A DNA stretch of 64,000 bases, taken from positions 1 to 64,000 of the forward strand of contig CAZKVD010000001.1 in NCBI GenBank assembly GCA_964556145.1. The letters run 5' to 3'. Positions 51,853 to 60,390 of this stretch are shown here, piece by piece (position 1 is the stretch's first letter; each line of letters starts with the position of its first letter). The notes beneath the pieces were generated by a model. The model was not told the DNA's origin. It saw only the letters and a program-made list of their open reading frames with translations, and ran no database searches. The position numbers and the translations under genes were made by a program. This DNA is from F1-20-MAGs119 sp964556145 (GTDB taxonomy: Bacteria; Actinomycetota; Acidimicrobiia; Acidimicrobiales; Ilumatobacteraceae).

Positions 51853-52692
51853 GTGGAGGTGAAGCGACTGACCGGTGTGTTCGGCGCCGAGGTGGTTGTC
51901 GACGACGTACGTCGCCTTGGTACGACCGAAGTCGATGAACTTCGGCGCCACGTCTGTGACCATGAAGTCGTCGTCCTGCGCGGACAAACGTTGTCGGTCG
52001 CCGAGCAGGTGGAATTGTCGCGTCGGCTCGGACCGGCCGGCCCGGTGCCGTTCATCGAAGCGAGCCCCGACCATCCCGAAGTCATCAAGGTCGTCAAAGA
52101 GGCCGGCGACGGTGATGCCTTCAATTTCGGCGGGGCATGGCACAGCGACTTCAGCTTCCAGCCCGAGCCCCCGGCATTCACCCTCCTGTACGCGATCGAC
52201 ATCCCGCCATTCGGTGGCGACACCTTGTGGGCCTCGATGACGGCGGCATGGCGCGGTCTCTCGCCCGAAAGGCAGGTCGAACTGTCCCGGTTGGTCGCCG
52301 TTCACACCGCGCGCGATGCGTACTCACGAAAGATGCAACCGCTCCATTCCGGACTGTCGGGGATGAACATTGTCTGCGACGACACTGCCAATGACGCCGA
52401 AGCGCATCCCCTGGTGGTGACTCACCCCGAGACCGGAAGAAAGTCCCTCTTTTTCAATCGGGCTTATGTTCGGGACTTGGTCGACGTCGACGACAAAGAG
52501 GCGGCGAGGCTCCTCGAGTGGCTGCACGCACACACGACCGACGCGCGGTTCACTCTGCGCCATCGTTGGTCGGTGGGGGATCTCGTCATCTGGGACAACC
52601 GGTCGACTCAGCACTATGCGTTGAATGACTACGCCGGATTTCGTCGTGAGTTGCATCGCACGACGGTCGCCGGCGATCGCCCACGGAGTTGA
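51853..52692 (+). CDS. TauD/TfdA-family 2-oxoglutarate/Fe(II) dioxygenase
   Basis: 279 residues. The iron ligands His and Asp are in AWHSDFSFQPEPP (HxD), the distal His in DNRSTQHYALNDY, and the 2-oxoglutarate Arg in GFRRELHRTTV. The layout fits the TauD family, whose members hydroxylate sulfonates, carnitine precursors and herbicides. The GTG start is seven bases after TACGGT (51840-51845) with no Shine-Dalgarno, so a transcript may start here. It is followed six bases later by the sulfotransferase-like gene. Confidence 0.88.
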   Translation: MEVKRLTGVFGAEVVVDDVRRLGTTEVDELRRHVCDHEVVVLRGQTLSVAEQVELSRRLGPAGPVPFIEASPDHPEVIKVVKEAGDGDAFNFGGAWHSDFSFQPEPPAFTLLYAIDIPPFGGDTLWASMTAAWRGLSPERQVELSRLVAVHTARDAYSRKMQPLHSGLSGMNIVCDDTANDAEAHPLVVTHPETGRKSLFFNRAYVRDLVDVDDKEAARLLEWLHAHTTDARFTLRHRWSVGDLVIWDNRSTQHYALNDYAGFRRELHRTTVAGDRPRS

Positions 52693-52698
52693 TCAACG

Positions 52699-53556
52699 AT
52701 GTTCCTGGCAATCGCAAGCACCGGTCGCACGGCAACGTCATACGTTGCCGAAGCACTGAACCATGTCGACGGGATTGCCGCGCTTCACGAGGGTCACTTG
52801 GGGAACGACGCAGGCTCCGATGTGCTTCCGATGGTGAATCTCGACAACTTCCAGTGCTTCAAGAGTCCTGAACGGGCGAAAATGGTCGTTTCCGAAAAGC
52901 GGAATCCCGAACTTCTCGAAGGCGTGTGTCGAGGCCTCGGTGTCGAGATGCTCGTCGACGTTGCCTATTACAACTCCGTTCTCTTGGCCGAGATGCTTGA
53001 ACAGGTGCCGACGTCTCACGGTGCGATCATCATCAGGGACTGCGAGTCCTTTGTCCGGTCGGCAACGTGGTTCACGGGTACCGATCCGATGCCCGTCGGT
53101 TGGCCCGACCCGGCGAAGGCTCTCGATTCCCGTGAACGGTTCATTGGCCTCGGTCGACTTCGCCCATTCGATGGCGATGATCTGCGCGAGTGGGCGGGTT
53201 GGGGTGCTGTCGAACGCAACATCTGGTTGTGGCGCGCAACAAACACCGTGTTGTGCAACACCTGGCAACGCTTTCCCGATCGCGTGCACTTTCTCGATTT
53301 CAAGGAACTCATCAGCGATCCGACGGGCATTCTGCAGGGTCTGTTGGCTACCATCGGTCGTCCCCTCGTTGATGACCGCTTTGGCCAGCTCGAGAGGGCG
53401 CTCGTCGAGGCGCACCAGCGTCAAAACGAGCGGCGCGGCGGTTATCAGGTCGGTGCATCCGACACCTGGACCGCCGAGCAACGTCGTCTCTTGTCCGAGG
53501 CAACGAAGGAAATCGCGAGTCGAGTGGAGAAGTTGCGTGGCCGACGGGCTGGTTGA
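52699..53556 (+). CDS. Sulfotransferase-like P-loop protein
   Basis: 285 residues. The N-terminal AIASTGRTATSYVAEALN is the PAPS 5'-phosphosulfate-binding loop in the GRTATxxLA form. GAIIIRDCESFVRSATWF is the 3'-phosphate-binding segment with Arg and Ser, and VHFLDFKELISDPTGILQGLLATIG is the conserved C-terminal turn of the family. It may sulfate a carbohydrate or lipid of the envelope; the acceptor is unknown. GGAG lies nine bases before the ATG. The stop overlaps the carrier protein gene by 20 bases. Confidence 0.75.
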   Translation: MFLAIASTGRTATSYVAEALNHVDGIAALHEGHLGNDAGSDVLPMVNLDNFQCFKSPERAKMVVSEKRNPELLEGVCRGLGVEMLVDVAYYNSVLLAEMLEQVPTSHGAIIIRDCESFVRSATWFTGTDPMPVGWPDPAKALDSRERFIGLGRLRPFDGDDLREWAGWGAVERNIWLWRATNTVLCNTWQRFPDRVHFLDFKELISDPTGILQGLLATIGRPLVDDRFGQLERALVEAHQRQNERRGGYQVGASDTWTAEQRRLLSEATKEIASRVEKLRGRRAG

Positions 53557-53785
53557 CCAAATAGTGGACATCATCAAGTCGGTGCTGTCGGCGCGGGGAG
53601 CCACCGACGTCGCGGTCTCGATCGACTCGGGAATGGGCAACCCTCCGGCGTGGGACTCGCTTGCCTTCGTCGAGATTTTCACGACCGTTTCCACGCGGCT
53701 CGGAATCGATGTCAGCGACGACGATGCAATCCACTTCATGACGGTGCGCGAAATCGTCGACTTCGTCGCCGATCAAGCCGGCTGA
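53537..53785 (+). CDS. Acyl/aminoacyl carrier protein (DltC-like)
   Basis: 82 residues, four-helix carrier protein. The phosphopantetheine attachment is Ser41 in PAWDSLAFVEIF, and the C-terminal helix pattern is FMTVREIVDFVADQAG. The GTG start lies within the end of the sulfotransferase-like gene. The gene for an adenylating enzyme starts nine bases after it, then an MBOAT and a DltD-like gene, so this carrier should take the activated acyl or aminoacyl group to the membrane. The parallel with DltC is by position and size; sequence similarity to DltC itself is modest. Confidence 0.85.
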   Translation: MADGLVDQIVDIIKSVLSARGATDVAVSIDSGMGNPPAWDSLAFVEIFTTVSTRLGIDVSDDDAIHFMTVREIVDFVADQAG

Positions 53786-53793
53786 GGAGTCCC

Positions 53794-55311
53794 GTGTCGA
53801 TTTTGCGTCGGGTCTTGTCCGATCGTTGGCGCGTACCAGTCGATGCCCCGGCTTTCGAGGGGCCCTTTGGTGCCGACAAAAAGACGGTCCTCAGCGAAAC
53901 AGACGTCGTGTCACGACTCGCAGCGTTGCGTTGCGCGCTCATCGATGCCGGAGTCGGCAAGGGCTCCCGCGTGGGTGTCCTCAGCAATCACAGAGTCGAG
54001 ACTTACCTTGCAGTGCTGGCCGCGGTATCGGTTGGTGCGACCTTCGTACCCCTCAACCCGAAATTTCCACTCGACAGGCTTCGCACAATTCTCGACCTCG
54101 CACAACCGAACGTGATTCTGGGCGACCCCGCGACGCTCGACGTACATCGCGAAATCGCCGACGGCATTCCGCTGATCGACGTGTCAACGGTTCGGCCGAT
54201 GGCCGAAGAGGTGGGGACGTGGAACGCTGCACTCGATTCAAGTGATGTCGCACCCGGTGACACCGCCTACATCATGTTCACTTCGGGTTCCACGGGTACG
54301 CCGAAGGGTGTGCCGATCTCGTACGGCAACCTGTCGGCGTACATCGACGGCGCAACGGCTCTTCTCGAAATTCCGGAGGGGTCTCGATTCTCACAGTTTT
54401 TCGACCTCAGCTTCGACTTGTCGATGCACGACATCTTCGTGTCGACGCGGCTGCGCGGCACTCTGGTGGCCCCGTCTCAAGTCGATGTGATGATGCCGGG
54501 TGCATACGTTGTGCGCGAGCGGATCGATGCATGGTTCTCCGTTCCGCTGTTGGGCGCGCAGTTGGGTGGGGCGACACGCAAGGCGGACTTTCCCGGGCTC
54601 CGATCGATGCTCTTTTGCGGCGAGGCACTGCCGATGGAAACCGTCATCGCGTGTCGGGGTTGGCTCGCCGACGGTGGTCGGATGTGGAATCTCTATGGCC
54701 CCACCGAAGCGACGATCGCCTTCACGGCCGCCGATGTCACCGATTCGACCCGAAGCGAGGGCAATGCGTCAATCGGCACGGCCTTCGGCAAAAACTTCAC
54801 CGCCTTGTTGAATGCCGACGGCACGGTCGACCTCGACCCCGACATCGACTCAGAAGGTGAACTGTTGTTGGGTGGCCCCCAGGTGTTCGCCGGGTACTCC
54901 ACCGACGCGCCGTCGCCGTTCGTGCGACATGCGGAGACGTCCTACTACCGCAGCGGAGATTTGGTGCGTATCGACACCGAGGGTGTGTATTTCCGGGGTC
55001 GTGTCGACTCTCAGGTGAAGTTCCGCGGCTACCGAATCGAACTCGGGGAGATCGAAACCGTGGCCCGTCGTACATTCGGCCTGAAGACACTGGCAGTTGT
55101 GGTGTCCGGAGAAGGTGCGGGTGCTCGTTTGACGATGTACCACCTTGCAGCCGAGAACAAAGCGGACGCAGCGCTCGATCTTCGTCGGCTCGCCGAGACG
55201 CTGCCCGCGTACATGATTCCGTCCGAGTCCGTCGGCCTCGAGGTCATGCCAACCAATCAGAACGGCAAGATCGACCGTCGAGCGCTGACAGTGCTGGCAT
55301 CGGGCGGTTGA
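53794..55311 (+). CDS. Adenylating (AMP-forming) ligase, DltA-like
   Basis: 505 residues, the length of DltA. ANL-superfamily motifs: A3 FTSGSTGTPKGVP (about residue 161), A4 FSQFFDLSFDLSMHDIF, A5 MWNLYGPTEATIAFTA, A7 YYRSGDLVRID, A8 GRVDSQVKFRGYRIELGEIE and A10 NQNGKIDRRAL with the catalytic Lys. The FDLSFDLSxxDIF and YGPTEATIAFT segments are DltA-like. It would activate an amino or hydroxy acid as adenylate and load it onto the carrier encoded just upstream. D-alanine as substrate is inference. GAGGAG precedes the GTG start. Confidence 0.87.
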   Translation: MSILRRVLSDRWRVPVDAPAFEGPFGADKKTVLSETDVVSRLAALRCALIDAGVGKGSRVGVLSNHRVETYLAVLAAVSVGATFVPLNPKFPLDRLRTILDLAQPNVILGDPATLDVHREIADGIPLIDVSTVRPMAEEVGTWNAALDSSDVAPGDTAYIMFTSGSTGTPKGVPISYGNLSAYIDGATALLEIPEGSRFSQFFDLSFDLSMHDIFVSTRLRGTLVAPSQVDVMMPGAYVVRERIDAWFSVPLLGAQLGGATRKADFPGLRSMLFCGEALPMETVIACRGWLADGGRMWNLYGPTEATIAFTAADVTDSTRSEGNASIGTAFGKNFTALLNADGTVDLDPDIDSEGELLLGGPQVFAGYSTDAPSPFVRHAETSYYRSGDLVRIDTEGVYFRGRVDSQVKFRGYRIELGEIETVARRTFGLKTLAVVVSGEGAGARLTMYHLAAENKADAALDLRRLAETLPAYMIPSESVGLEVMPTNQNGKIDRRALTVLASGG

Positions 55312-55318
55312 TCAACCG

Positions 55319-56368
55319 ATGACCCCATTGGCCCATGTCGTGACGATTCTGGCGGTTCTGCCGGTCGCTCATTTTCTCTCGCCCAGGGTCCGGCTTGCAT
55401 TCGTCACGTTCGCCGGCGCGGTCTTCATGTTGATGCTCGCTCCAGCCGGTTTCTGGGTGGTTCTCGTCAGCATCGTCGAAGGCCTGATTCTCGAGCGCCT
55501 TCTGCGCAACCTTCCGAAGAAGTCGGCCGTCAGGCAATACGTGCCGTACCTGCTTCTCGTCAACGTGTTCACCACCGATCTTGCCGGCGGCGTCTTTTCC
55601 GGTCAGCGGTTCGTGACTGCGGGTGTGGCATTCGCCGTTGTTCGCGTGTTCATGACAACCAAGCAATTGTTGGGTGCCAAGTCCACCACGGGCACGCAAC
55701 GAGTCATGTCGCTCGCGGCCGGCGGATGGTTTCTGCCGGCGATTGTCGTGGGCCCGGTCTTTTCCGGCACGACTCTGTGGGACCAAACACGAAAAGACGC
55801 AGTGGAATCAGTGACGTCGCCGACCGAATTCCTCTATCGCAAGTTGTTCGGCGGTTGGATTCTGGCGGCTCTGTTGGCGGATTGGCTGGCGCACGAGGCA
55901 GGGGGTACGCATCTCGACAGGTGGACCGCTCCGTTCGTTCTTCTTGCTTTGTTCGGACACCTGTTCACCGCGTTCTGGGGACAGTCCCTCATTGCCGAAT
56001 CGGGTGCCGCCCTTGCCGGATTCGACATTCCTGCAAACTTCAATCGTCCTTGGCTCGCGGTCGACATTCGTGATTTCTGGAATCGCTGGCACATGTCGAT
56101 GGCGCGATTCGTCATGCAGTACTTCTTTCTGCCGCTCAACTTGCGTGGCGTGAACGCCCGTCTGGCGACCGCGGTGGCTTTCCTCTTCATGGGTCTGTGG
56201 CACGAGGTTCGTCCCGGCTATGTGATCTGGGGCTTGGCTCACGGTTGTCTCATGGCCTTCGCACCGAAGTCGGCCGACATCACGATCCGAACCGGGCGCA
56301 TCATCAACCGTGTTGCAACGATCTCGTCGGTCGTTCTTCTCTCGTACGTGGCGAATTATGCGTTCTGA
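55319..56368 (+). CDS. Membrane-bound O-acyltransferase (MBOAT, DltB-like)
   Basis: 349 residues with about nine or ten membrane helices. MBOAT marks are DFWNRWHMSMARFVMQYFFLPL and, later, LFMGLWHEVRPGYVIWGLAHG, which hold the conserved catalytic-region His. Shorter than DltB (about 400), with fewer N-terminal helices. In Dlt systems this protein moves the acyl group from the carrier protein across the membrane. It starts seven bases after the ligase gene and its stop overlaps the DltD-like gene by 11 bases. Confidence 0.88.
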   Translation: MTPLAHVVTILAVLPVAHFLSPRVRLAFVTFAGAVFMLMLAPAGFWVVLVSIVEGLILERLLRNLPKKSAVRQYVPYLLLVNVFTTDLAGGVFSGQRFVTAGVAFAVVRVFMTTKQLLGAKSTTGTQRVMSLAAGGWFLPAIVVGPVFSGTTLWDQTRKDAVESVTSPTEFLYRKLFGGWILAALLADWLAHEAGGTHLDRWTAPFVLLALFGHLFTAFWGQSLIAESGAALAGFDIPANFNRPWLAVDIRDFWNRWHMSMARFVMQYFFLPLNLRGVNARLATAVAFLFMGLWHEVRPGYVIWGLAHGCLMAFAPKSADITIRTGRIINRVATISSVVLLSYVANYAF

Positions 56369-57428
56369 CCGTCGCAGCTTCCGTCGACACGTGGTTCGTC
56401 GCGTGGTGCTTCCACTGATCGCGCTGGCGATGGTTTTCGTTCCTTCCTACAGTTGGCTGCGTGCCGGTCGTGTGCCGGGCAAGTACGTCAACCGGTGTCA
56501 GGCTGACGTCTACGAGAGTGACGCGCCCGCGGCCGACCTGTTGTTGATCGGGGCAAGCCGAACCGGATTCGGCATCGACGACGACCTCGTGGATCTGCGA
56601 TTGTCGGCAGTGCAAAGCCATCGAACCGACAAGATCGTGTTGCTCGGCAACGCCGACTCCGATTCGAACATGGCGCTTCGGACGTACCTGCGTGAGCGTG
56701 GCGTCCCCGAAAGCCTCGGCATCGAGGTCCTCATCACCCGCGTGGCGGGGGAGTCAATGGCGCCGCGCTACGGAGCGTCGCTGACCAACCGCAGTTACGC
56801 GCTGTTCGGCGCACGGGCCTACTCGGGCTACCTCGGATCCCTCGTCGACAACGAGGTCTTGGGCTGGCGTGACGTCTACGCGCGTTCCTACTTCCCGTCG
56901 CCGTTCAAGTTTTTCTTCGAACACCTGCAGGTCGGTTTCGACAATGCCTTGCGCGAAATCGACAGGGCGATCGACCCTCTCGGTGAATGCGACCGTACGG
57001 TTTTGCCGGCGTGGGGGCCGGTCGCCGCAGCCCCGTTCACCGAGACGACGCCACGTCCGTCCGACAGGAAGATCGCACAGTTGAACAAGGAAGTTGCGCG
57101 CTACGTGAAGGTCAACCTCGACAGCCGGCGCGCATCGGGTGAACTTGCGGTCATGCGCGACATGGTTGACGTTGCGCGAAGCGCGGGCGTGAAGAACTTG
57201 TTCTTCTACTACTTCCCATCGTTCGGCGAGACTTCGGACGTGATGGATCTCGGTCGATTGGGAGAATTGATTCCGGGCGTCGACATGTTCGACGCGCGGC
57301 CGATCATCAGCGATCCGAACAAGCCCGGGCTCGACCTGCAGTACAAGGATCGGGCGCATCTCACCAAGTACGCCGCTTACGAGGTGACGACGGACCTCGT
57401 GGATTTCTTGAAGGAGCTTGGCAAGTGA
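56358..57428 (+). CDS. DltD-like membrane-anchored SGNH-type protein
   Basis: 356 residues. One N-terminal helix (VVLPLIALAMVFVPSYSW) is followed by an outer domain with LLLIGASRTGFG (nucleophile-like Ser67) and, near the C-terminus, YKDRAHLTKYAAYEVT supplying the Asp-x2-His pair. Together these form an SGNH hydrolase triad, as in DltD and AlgX-type proteins. It would transfer the acyl group to the final extracellular acceptor. The ATG lies inside the MBOAT gene end, and its stop overlaps the start of a 43-codon gene. Direct DltD homology could not be tested. Confidence 0.82.
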   Translation: MRSDRRSFRRHVVRRVVLPLIALAMVFVPSYSWLRAGRVPGKYVNRCQADVYESDAPAADLLLIGASRTGFGIDDDLVDLRLSAVQSHRTDKIVLLGNADSDSNMALRTYLRERGVPESLGIEVLITRVAGESMAPRYGASLTNRSYALFGARAYSGYLGSLVDNEVLGWRDVYARSYFPSPFKFFFEHLQVGFDNALREIDRAIDPLGECDRTVLPAWGPVAAAPFTETTPRPSDRKIAQLNKEVARYVKVNLDSRRASGELAVMRDMVDVARSAGVKNLFFYYFPSFGETSDVMDLGRLGELIPGVDMFDARPIISDPNKPGLDLQYKDRAHLTKYAAYEVTTDLVDFLKELGK

Positions 57429-57556
57429 GGAAATTCCTCGTGGCGCACCCGCGAACCCGTGCCGTTGCAGCGTGGGTGGGGTTGATCCTTGCCGCCGCAT
57501 TGCTGCTGCGCTGGGTCGAGCCGGCCGTTTTCGAATCCCCCTACAACAACTTCTGA
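57425..57556 (+). CDS. 43-residue DltX-like membrane microprotein
   Basis: This small gene starts with GTG overlapping the stop of the DltD-like gene (GTGA) and ends at TGA 57554-57556. The peptide has a short basic N-terminus, one membrane helix (AAWVGLILAAALLLRW) and the C-terminal end FESPYNNF. DltX of Firmicutes is also a small single-helix protein, and its C-terminus is of the form FxYNxF. The tyrosine of that motif is thought to carry the acyl group between DltB and DltD. Position, size, topology and the YNNF end agree. Homology beyond that cannot be judged from 43 residues. Confidence 0.75.
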   Translation: MRKFLVAHPRTRAVAAWVGLILAAALLLRWVEPAVFESPYNNF

Positions 57557-57573
57557 ACGTAGGCTGTCCAGCC

Positions 57574-58746
57574 ATGGGAAACCCGTGGTTTGAAACAGTT
57601 GCCGTTGCACAGCGCAGGGCACAACGGCGGCTGCCGAAATCCGTGTACGGCGCAATCGTCGGGGGATCGGAAAAGGGCCTCACGTTCAACGACAACCTGA
57701 GCGCGTTCGACGAACTCGGGTTTGCGCCTCACATCGCGGGTCTTCACGCCGGTCGAGATCAATCGATCACGGTCATGGGCCAGCAGGTGTCGATGCCGGT
57801 CGTCATTTCGCCGACCGGTGTGCAGGCCGTTCATCCCGATGGTGAGGTGGCCGTTGCGCGGGCTGCAGCCAACCGGGGAGTCGCGATGGGGCTCAGCTCG
57901 TTTGCCAGCAAGTCGATCGAAGACGTCACCGCGGTCAACAACCAGGTTCTCTTTCAGATGTACTGGTCGGGCGGTCGCGACACGATGGTGCAGCGACTCG
58001 AACGAGCAAGAGCAGCCGGAGCCAAGGGCATCATCCTCACCCTCGACTGGACGTTTTCGAACGGTCGGGATTGGGGCAGCCCGTGGATTCCCGAAAAGGT
58101 CGGCCTGAAGGAAATGATCAAGCTCGCACCACAGGGTCTCTCCCGGCCCAAGTGGTTGTGGATGTATGCGAAGACGCTCGGGCTGCCCGACCTCACGACC
58201 CCGAACATGGCCGCTCCCGGTGAAAAGCCACCGACGTTCTTCGGTGCGTATTTCGAGTGGATGCAAAGTCCGCCACCGAGTTGGGACGACATTGCCTGGT
58301 TGCGTTCGCAATGGGATGGCCCATTCATGGTGAAGGGTGTCTGTCGGGTCGACGATGCAAAGCGCGTTGTCGACGCAGGTGCCACTGCTTTGTCGGTGTC
58401 GAATCACGGCGGAAACAATCTCGACGGCACGCCCGCCCCGATTCGGTCGTTGCCGGCGATCGCCGACGCGGTTGGTGACCAGATCGAAATCCTGCTCGAC
58501 GGCGGTGTGCGGCGTGGTAGTGACGTCGTGAAGTGTCTTGCGCTCGGCGCGCGGGCCGTCATGATCGGACGCGCCTACCTGTGGGGCTTGTCTGCGAATG
58601 GCCAAGCAGGTGTCGAGAACGTCCTGGACATCCTTCGCGGGGGCATCGACTCTGCGTTGCTGGGCCTTGGCAAGTCGCACGTCAGCGAACTCAATCGCGA
58701 CGACATCGTGATTCCCGACGGATTCACACGACAACTCGGTGTCTGA
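57574..58746 (+). CDS. mftD: MftD-like FMN alpha-hydroxy-acid oxidase family protein
   Basis: 390 residues. The start NPWFETVAVAQRRAQRRLPKSVYGAIVGGSEKG and the body (VISPTGVQAVHPDGEVAVARAA, LDWTFSNGRDWGSPWIPEK, VSNHGGNNLDGTPAPIRSLP, LLDGGVRRGSDVVK) match pre-mycofactocin synthase MftD as I know it. That enzyme oxidatively deaminates the precursor in redox cofactor synthesis. No other mycofactocin gene (MftA, B, C, E, F) is in the window, so it is either displaced from its cluster or a paralogue with another substrate. The ATG lies eight bases after TAGGCT (57560-57565), suggesting its own leaderless transcript. Confidence 0.82.
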   Translation: MGNPWFETVAVAQRRAQRRLPKSVYGAIVGGSEKGLTFNDNLSAFDELGFAPHIAGLHAGRDQSITVMGQQVSMPVVISPTGVQAVHPDGEVAVARAAANRGVAMGLSSFASKSIEDVTAVNNQVLFQMYWSGGRDTMVQRLERARAAGAKGIILTLDWTFSNGRDWGSPWIPEKVGLKEMIKLAPQGLSRPKWLWMYAKTLGLPDLTTPNMAAPGEKPPTFFGAYFEWMQSPPPSWDDIAWLRSQWDGPFMVKGVCRVDDAKRVVDAGATALSVSNHGGNNLDGTPAPIRSLPAIADAVGDQIEILLDGGVRRGSDVVKCLALGARAVMIGRAYLWGLSANGQAGVENVLDILRGGIDSALLGLGKSHVSELNRDDIVIPDGFTRQLGV

Positions 58747-58878
58747 AGTCTTTTCTTAACGCACGTCCTTCATCGTACGAACAACGGTCACGTCGATCGA
58801 TCCCGGCGCCGTTCGGGACATTCCGTTGCCTTTCCTGCTGTCTGGGCAATTCGGCCCGACAAAAGACAGGAGACAGGC

Positions 58879-59058
58879 ATGAAGCGACTCATCGTTCGCA
58901 TCAACACCCGACTCGCGGACGTGCGCGAAGCGCACGACCACGGCGGCGTCGCGGCGGAATACGGGGTGCTGCTGGCCGGCATTGTGGCAGTGGTGGCAGT
59001 TGCTGCCGCGGCACTCGGCGGACGCATCGACGGAATCTTCGACTCGATCCTTCCGTGA
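58879..59058 (+). CDS. flp: Flp/Fap-type pilin
   Basis: 59 residues. A basic leader (KRLIVRINTRLADVREAHDHGG) is cut after Gly by prepilin peptidase before VAAEYGVLLAGIVAVVAVAAAAL, which has the Glu5-Tyr6 pair of Flp pilins and the hydrophobic helix. GGAG precedes the ATG at 58879. It is the first gene of the Tad pilus locus. The stop overlaps the TadE gene start (GTGA). Confidence 0.9.
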   Translation: MKRLIVRINTRLADVREAHDHGGVAAEYGVLLAGIVAVVAVAAAALGGRIDGIFDSILP

Positions 59059-59450
59059 TCCGTCGTCGTTCGGTCCCCGGGTCCAAGACCCGGGGACCGG
59101 ACGATGCGGGGGTTGTGGCGGTTGAGTTCGCGCTCGTCGTTCCGCTCCTCATCGTCCTTCTCTTCACAATCATCCTCGGTGGGTCCGTGTGGCTCGACCA
59201 AATGCACCTGCAGTCGGCCGTGCGCAATGCCGCTCGAGTCGGTGCCGTTGCGCCGTCGTCGGCATGCAGTGCCGCGACGGCGGACCTCACCGGCAACGAC
59301 GTGGGAACCGTGACCTGCGATCTCCTCGATGACTGTTCATCGGGAACCGCACGAGTGCAATTGACCGCCCTCCAGACCATCGACCTGCCGCTCGTCGGCG
59401 AAAGGAATGTGACATTGCATGCAACGTCATCGTTCGTCTGCAACCCGTGA
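59055..59450 (+). CDS. TadE-like pseudopilin
   Basis: 131 residues. DAGVVAVEFALVVPLLIVLLFTIILGG is the TadE hydrophobic signature with the conserved VEFALV, after a basic cytoplasmic N-terminus. The outer part has four Cys. TadE-like minor pilins are processed by prepilin peptidase and help assemble Flp pili. The GTG start overlaps the flp stop; the end overlaps the next gene by 32 bases. Confidence 0.88.
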   Translation: MIRRRSVPGSKTRGPDDAGVVAVEFALVVPLLIVLLFTIILGGSVWLDQMHLQSAVRNAARVGAVAPSSACSAATADLTGNDVGTVTCDLLDDCSSGTARVQLTALQTIDLPLVGERNVTLHATSSFVCNP

Positions 59451-60390
59451 CGTTCGCGATGAGCGCGGCGTGATTGCCATCATGACGGCAGTCGCGTTTG
59501 TCCCGCTTGCTTTCATGTTGGCCCTTGTTGCCGATGCCGGTCGCGTGTGGGTTGCGCGCGAACGTCTGCAGAACTCGGTTGAAGCCGTTGCCGTCGCCAC
59601 CGCATCCGAGTGGGCCAACGGAGGGTCAAGTTGCTCGACACGTGCGCTTTCCTTTTTCACTTCCGATGGTTCGAGTCCGGACGGCACCGGTTGCTCGACC
59701 ACGGGCACGCGACAATCCGGTGTCGTGTCGGCTTCCGCCGACGAAGAGGTTGACCTGATGTTCAGTGACGTTGTCGGCCGGTCGACCAGTCGTGTCTCGG
59801 CGTCGGCACGGGTGCGCGTATCGACGGCGTCGGCCGTGCGGGGACTGTGGCCGTTCGGTCTCTGTGCCGACAACACTGCGATCTCGGCTTGGATTTCGGC
59901 TGGGTTCCCCGAGGGTCGTCGGGCGACGATCACGTTTCAACAGCCCTCGCAACTGTGCGGCGGCGACGTCTCGGGTAACTGGGCCGTGCTCGATTTCAAC
60001 GGCGGATCGGTGTCGAACAGCGAGACCCAACACTGGGTCACGTCTGGTTATCAGTCGACCGTGACGGTCGGCGACGTAGTCAACGGTAGTCCCGGTGCGC
60101 CGTCAACCTCTCTCGACATGACGCCGGCGATCGGCGAGACGATTCTCTTTCCTCTCTACCGATACCCGCGCAACAACGGCAGCAACGCCAGATACACGAT
60201 CGTCGGTTTTGCGACGGCACGAGTCGACGCGGTTCGCCTCACGGGTGGTGCCGCTCAACGCAGCATCACGATCACCTTCAAAACCGGGACCACCGCCTCG
60301 GGGGCAACGAGCACGGCCATGAGCGGGGGAAATTTCGGACTGACCGCATGGAGCGTCTGCTCCTTTGACGAATACGGAGTGTGCCAATGA
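59419..60390 (+). CDS. TadG-like pilus protein
   Basis: 323 residues. The N-terminus DERGVIAIMTAVAFVPLAFMLALVADAGRVWVARERLQNSVEAVAVATASEW is the TadG/Tad-like N-terminal helix followed by the D-x-G-R and R-x-x-L-Q-x-x-x-D/E-A pattern. The outer part (about 270 residues) has six Cys and is otherwise unrecognised. It is probably a minor pilin or tip protein. Confidence 0.8.
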   Translation: MQRHRSSATRDVRDERGVIAIMTAVAFVPLAFMLALVADAGRVWVARERLQNSVEAVAVATASEWANGGSSCSTRALSFFTSDGSSPDGTGCSTTGTRQSGVVSASADEEVDLMFSDVVGRSTSRVSASARVRVSTASAVRGLWPFGLCADNTAISAWISAGFPEGRRATITFQQPSQLCGGDVSGNWAVLDFNGGSVSNSETQHWVTSGYQSTVTVGDVVNGSPGAPSTSLDMTPAIGETILFPLYRYPRNNGSNARYTIVGFATARVDAVRLTGGAAQRSITITFKTGTTASGATSTAMSGGNFGLTAWSVCSFDEYGVCQ

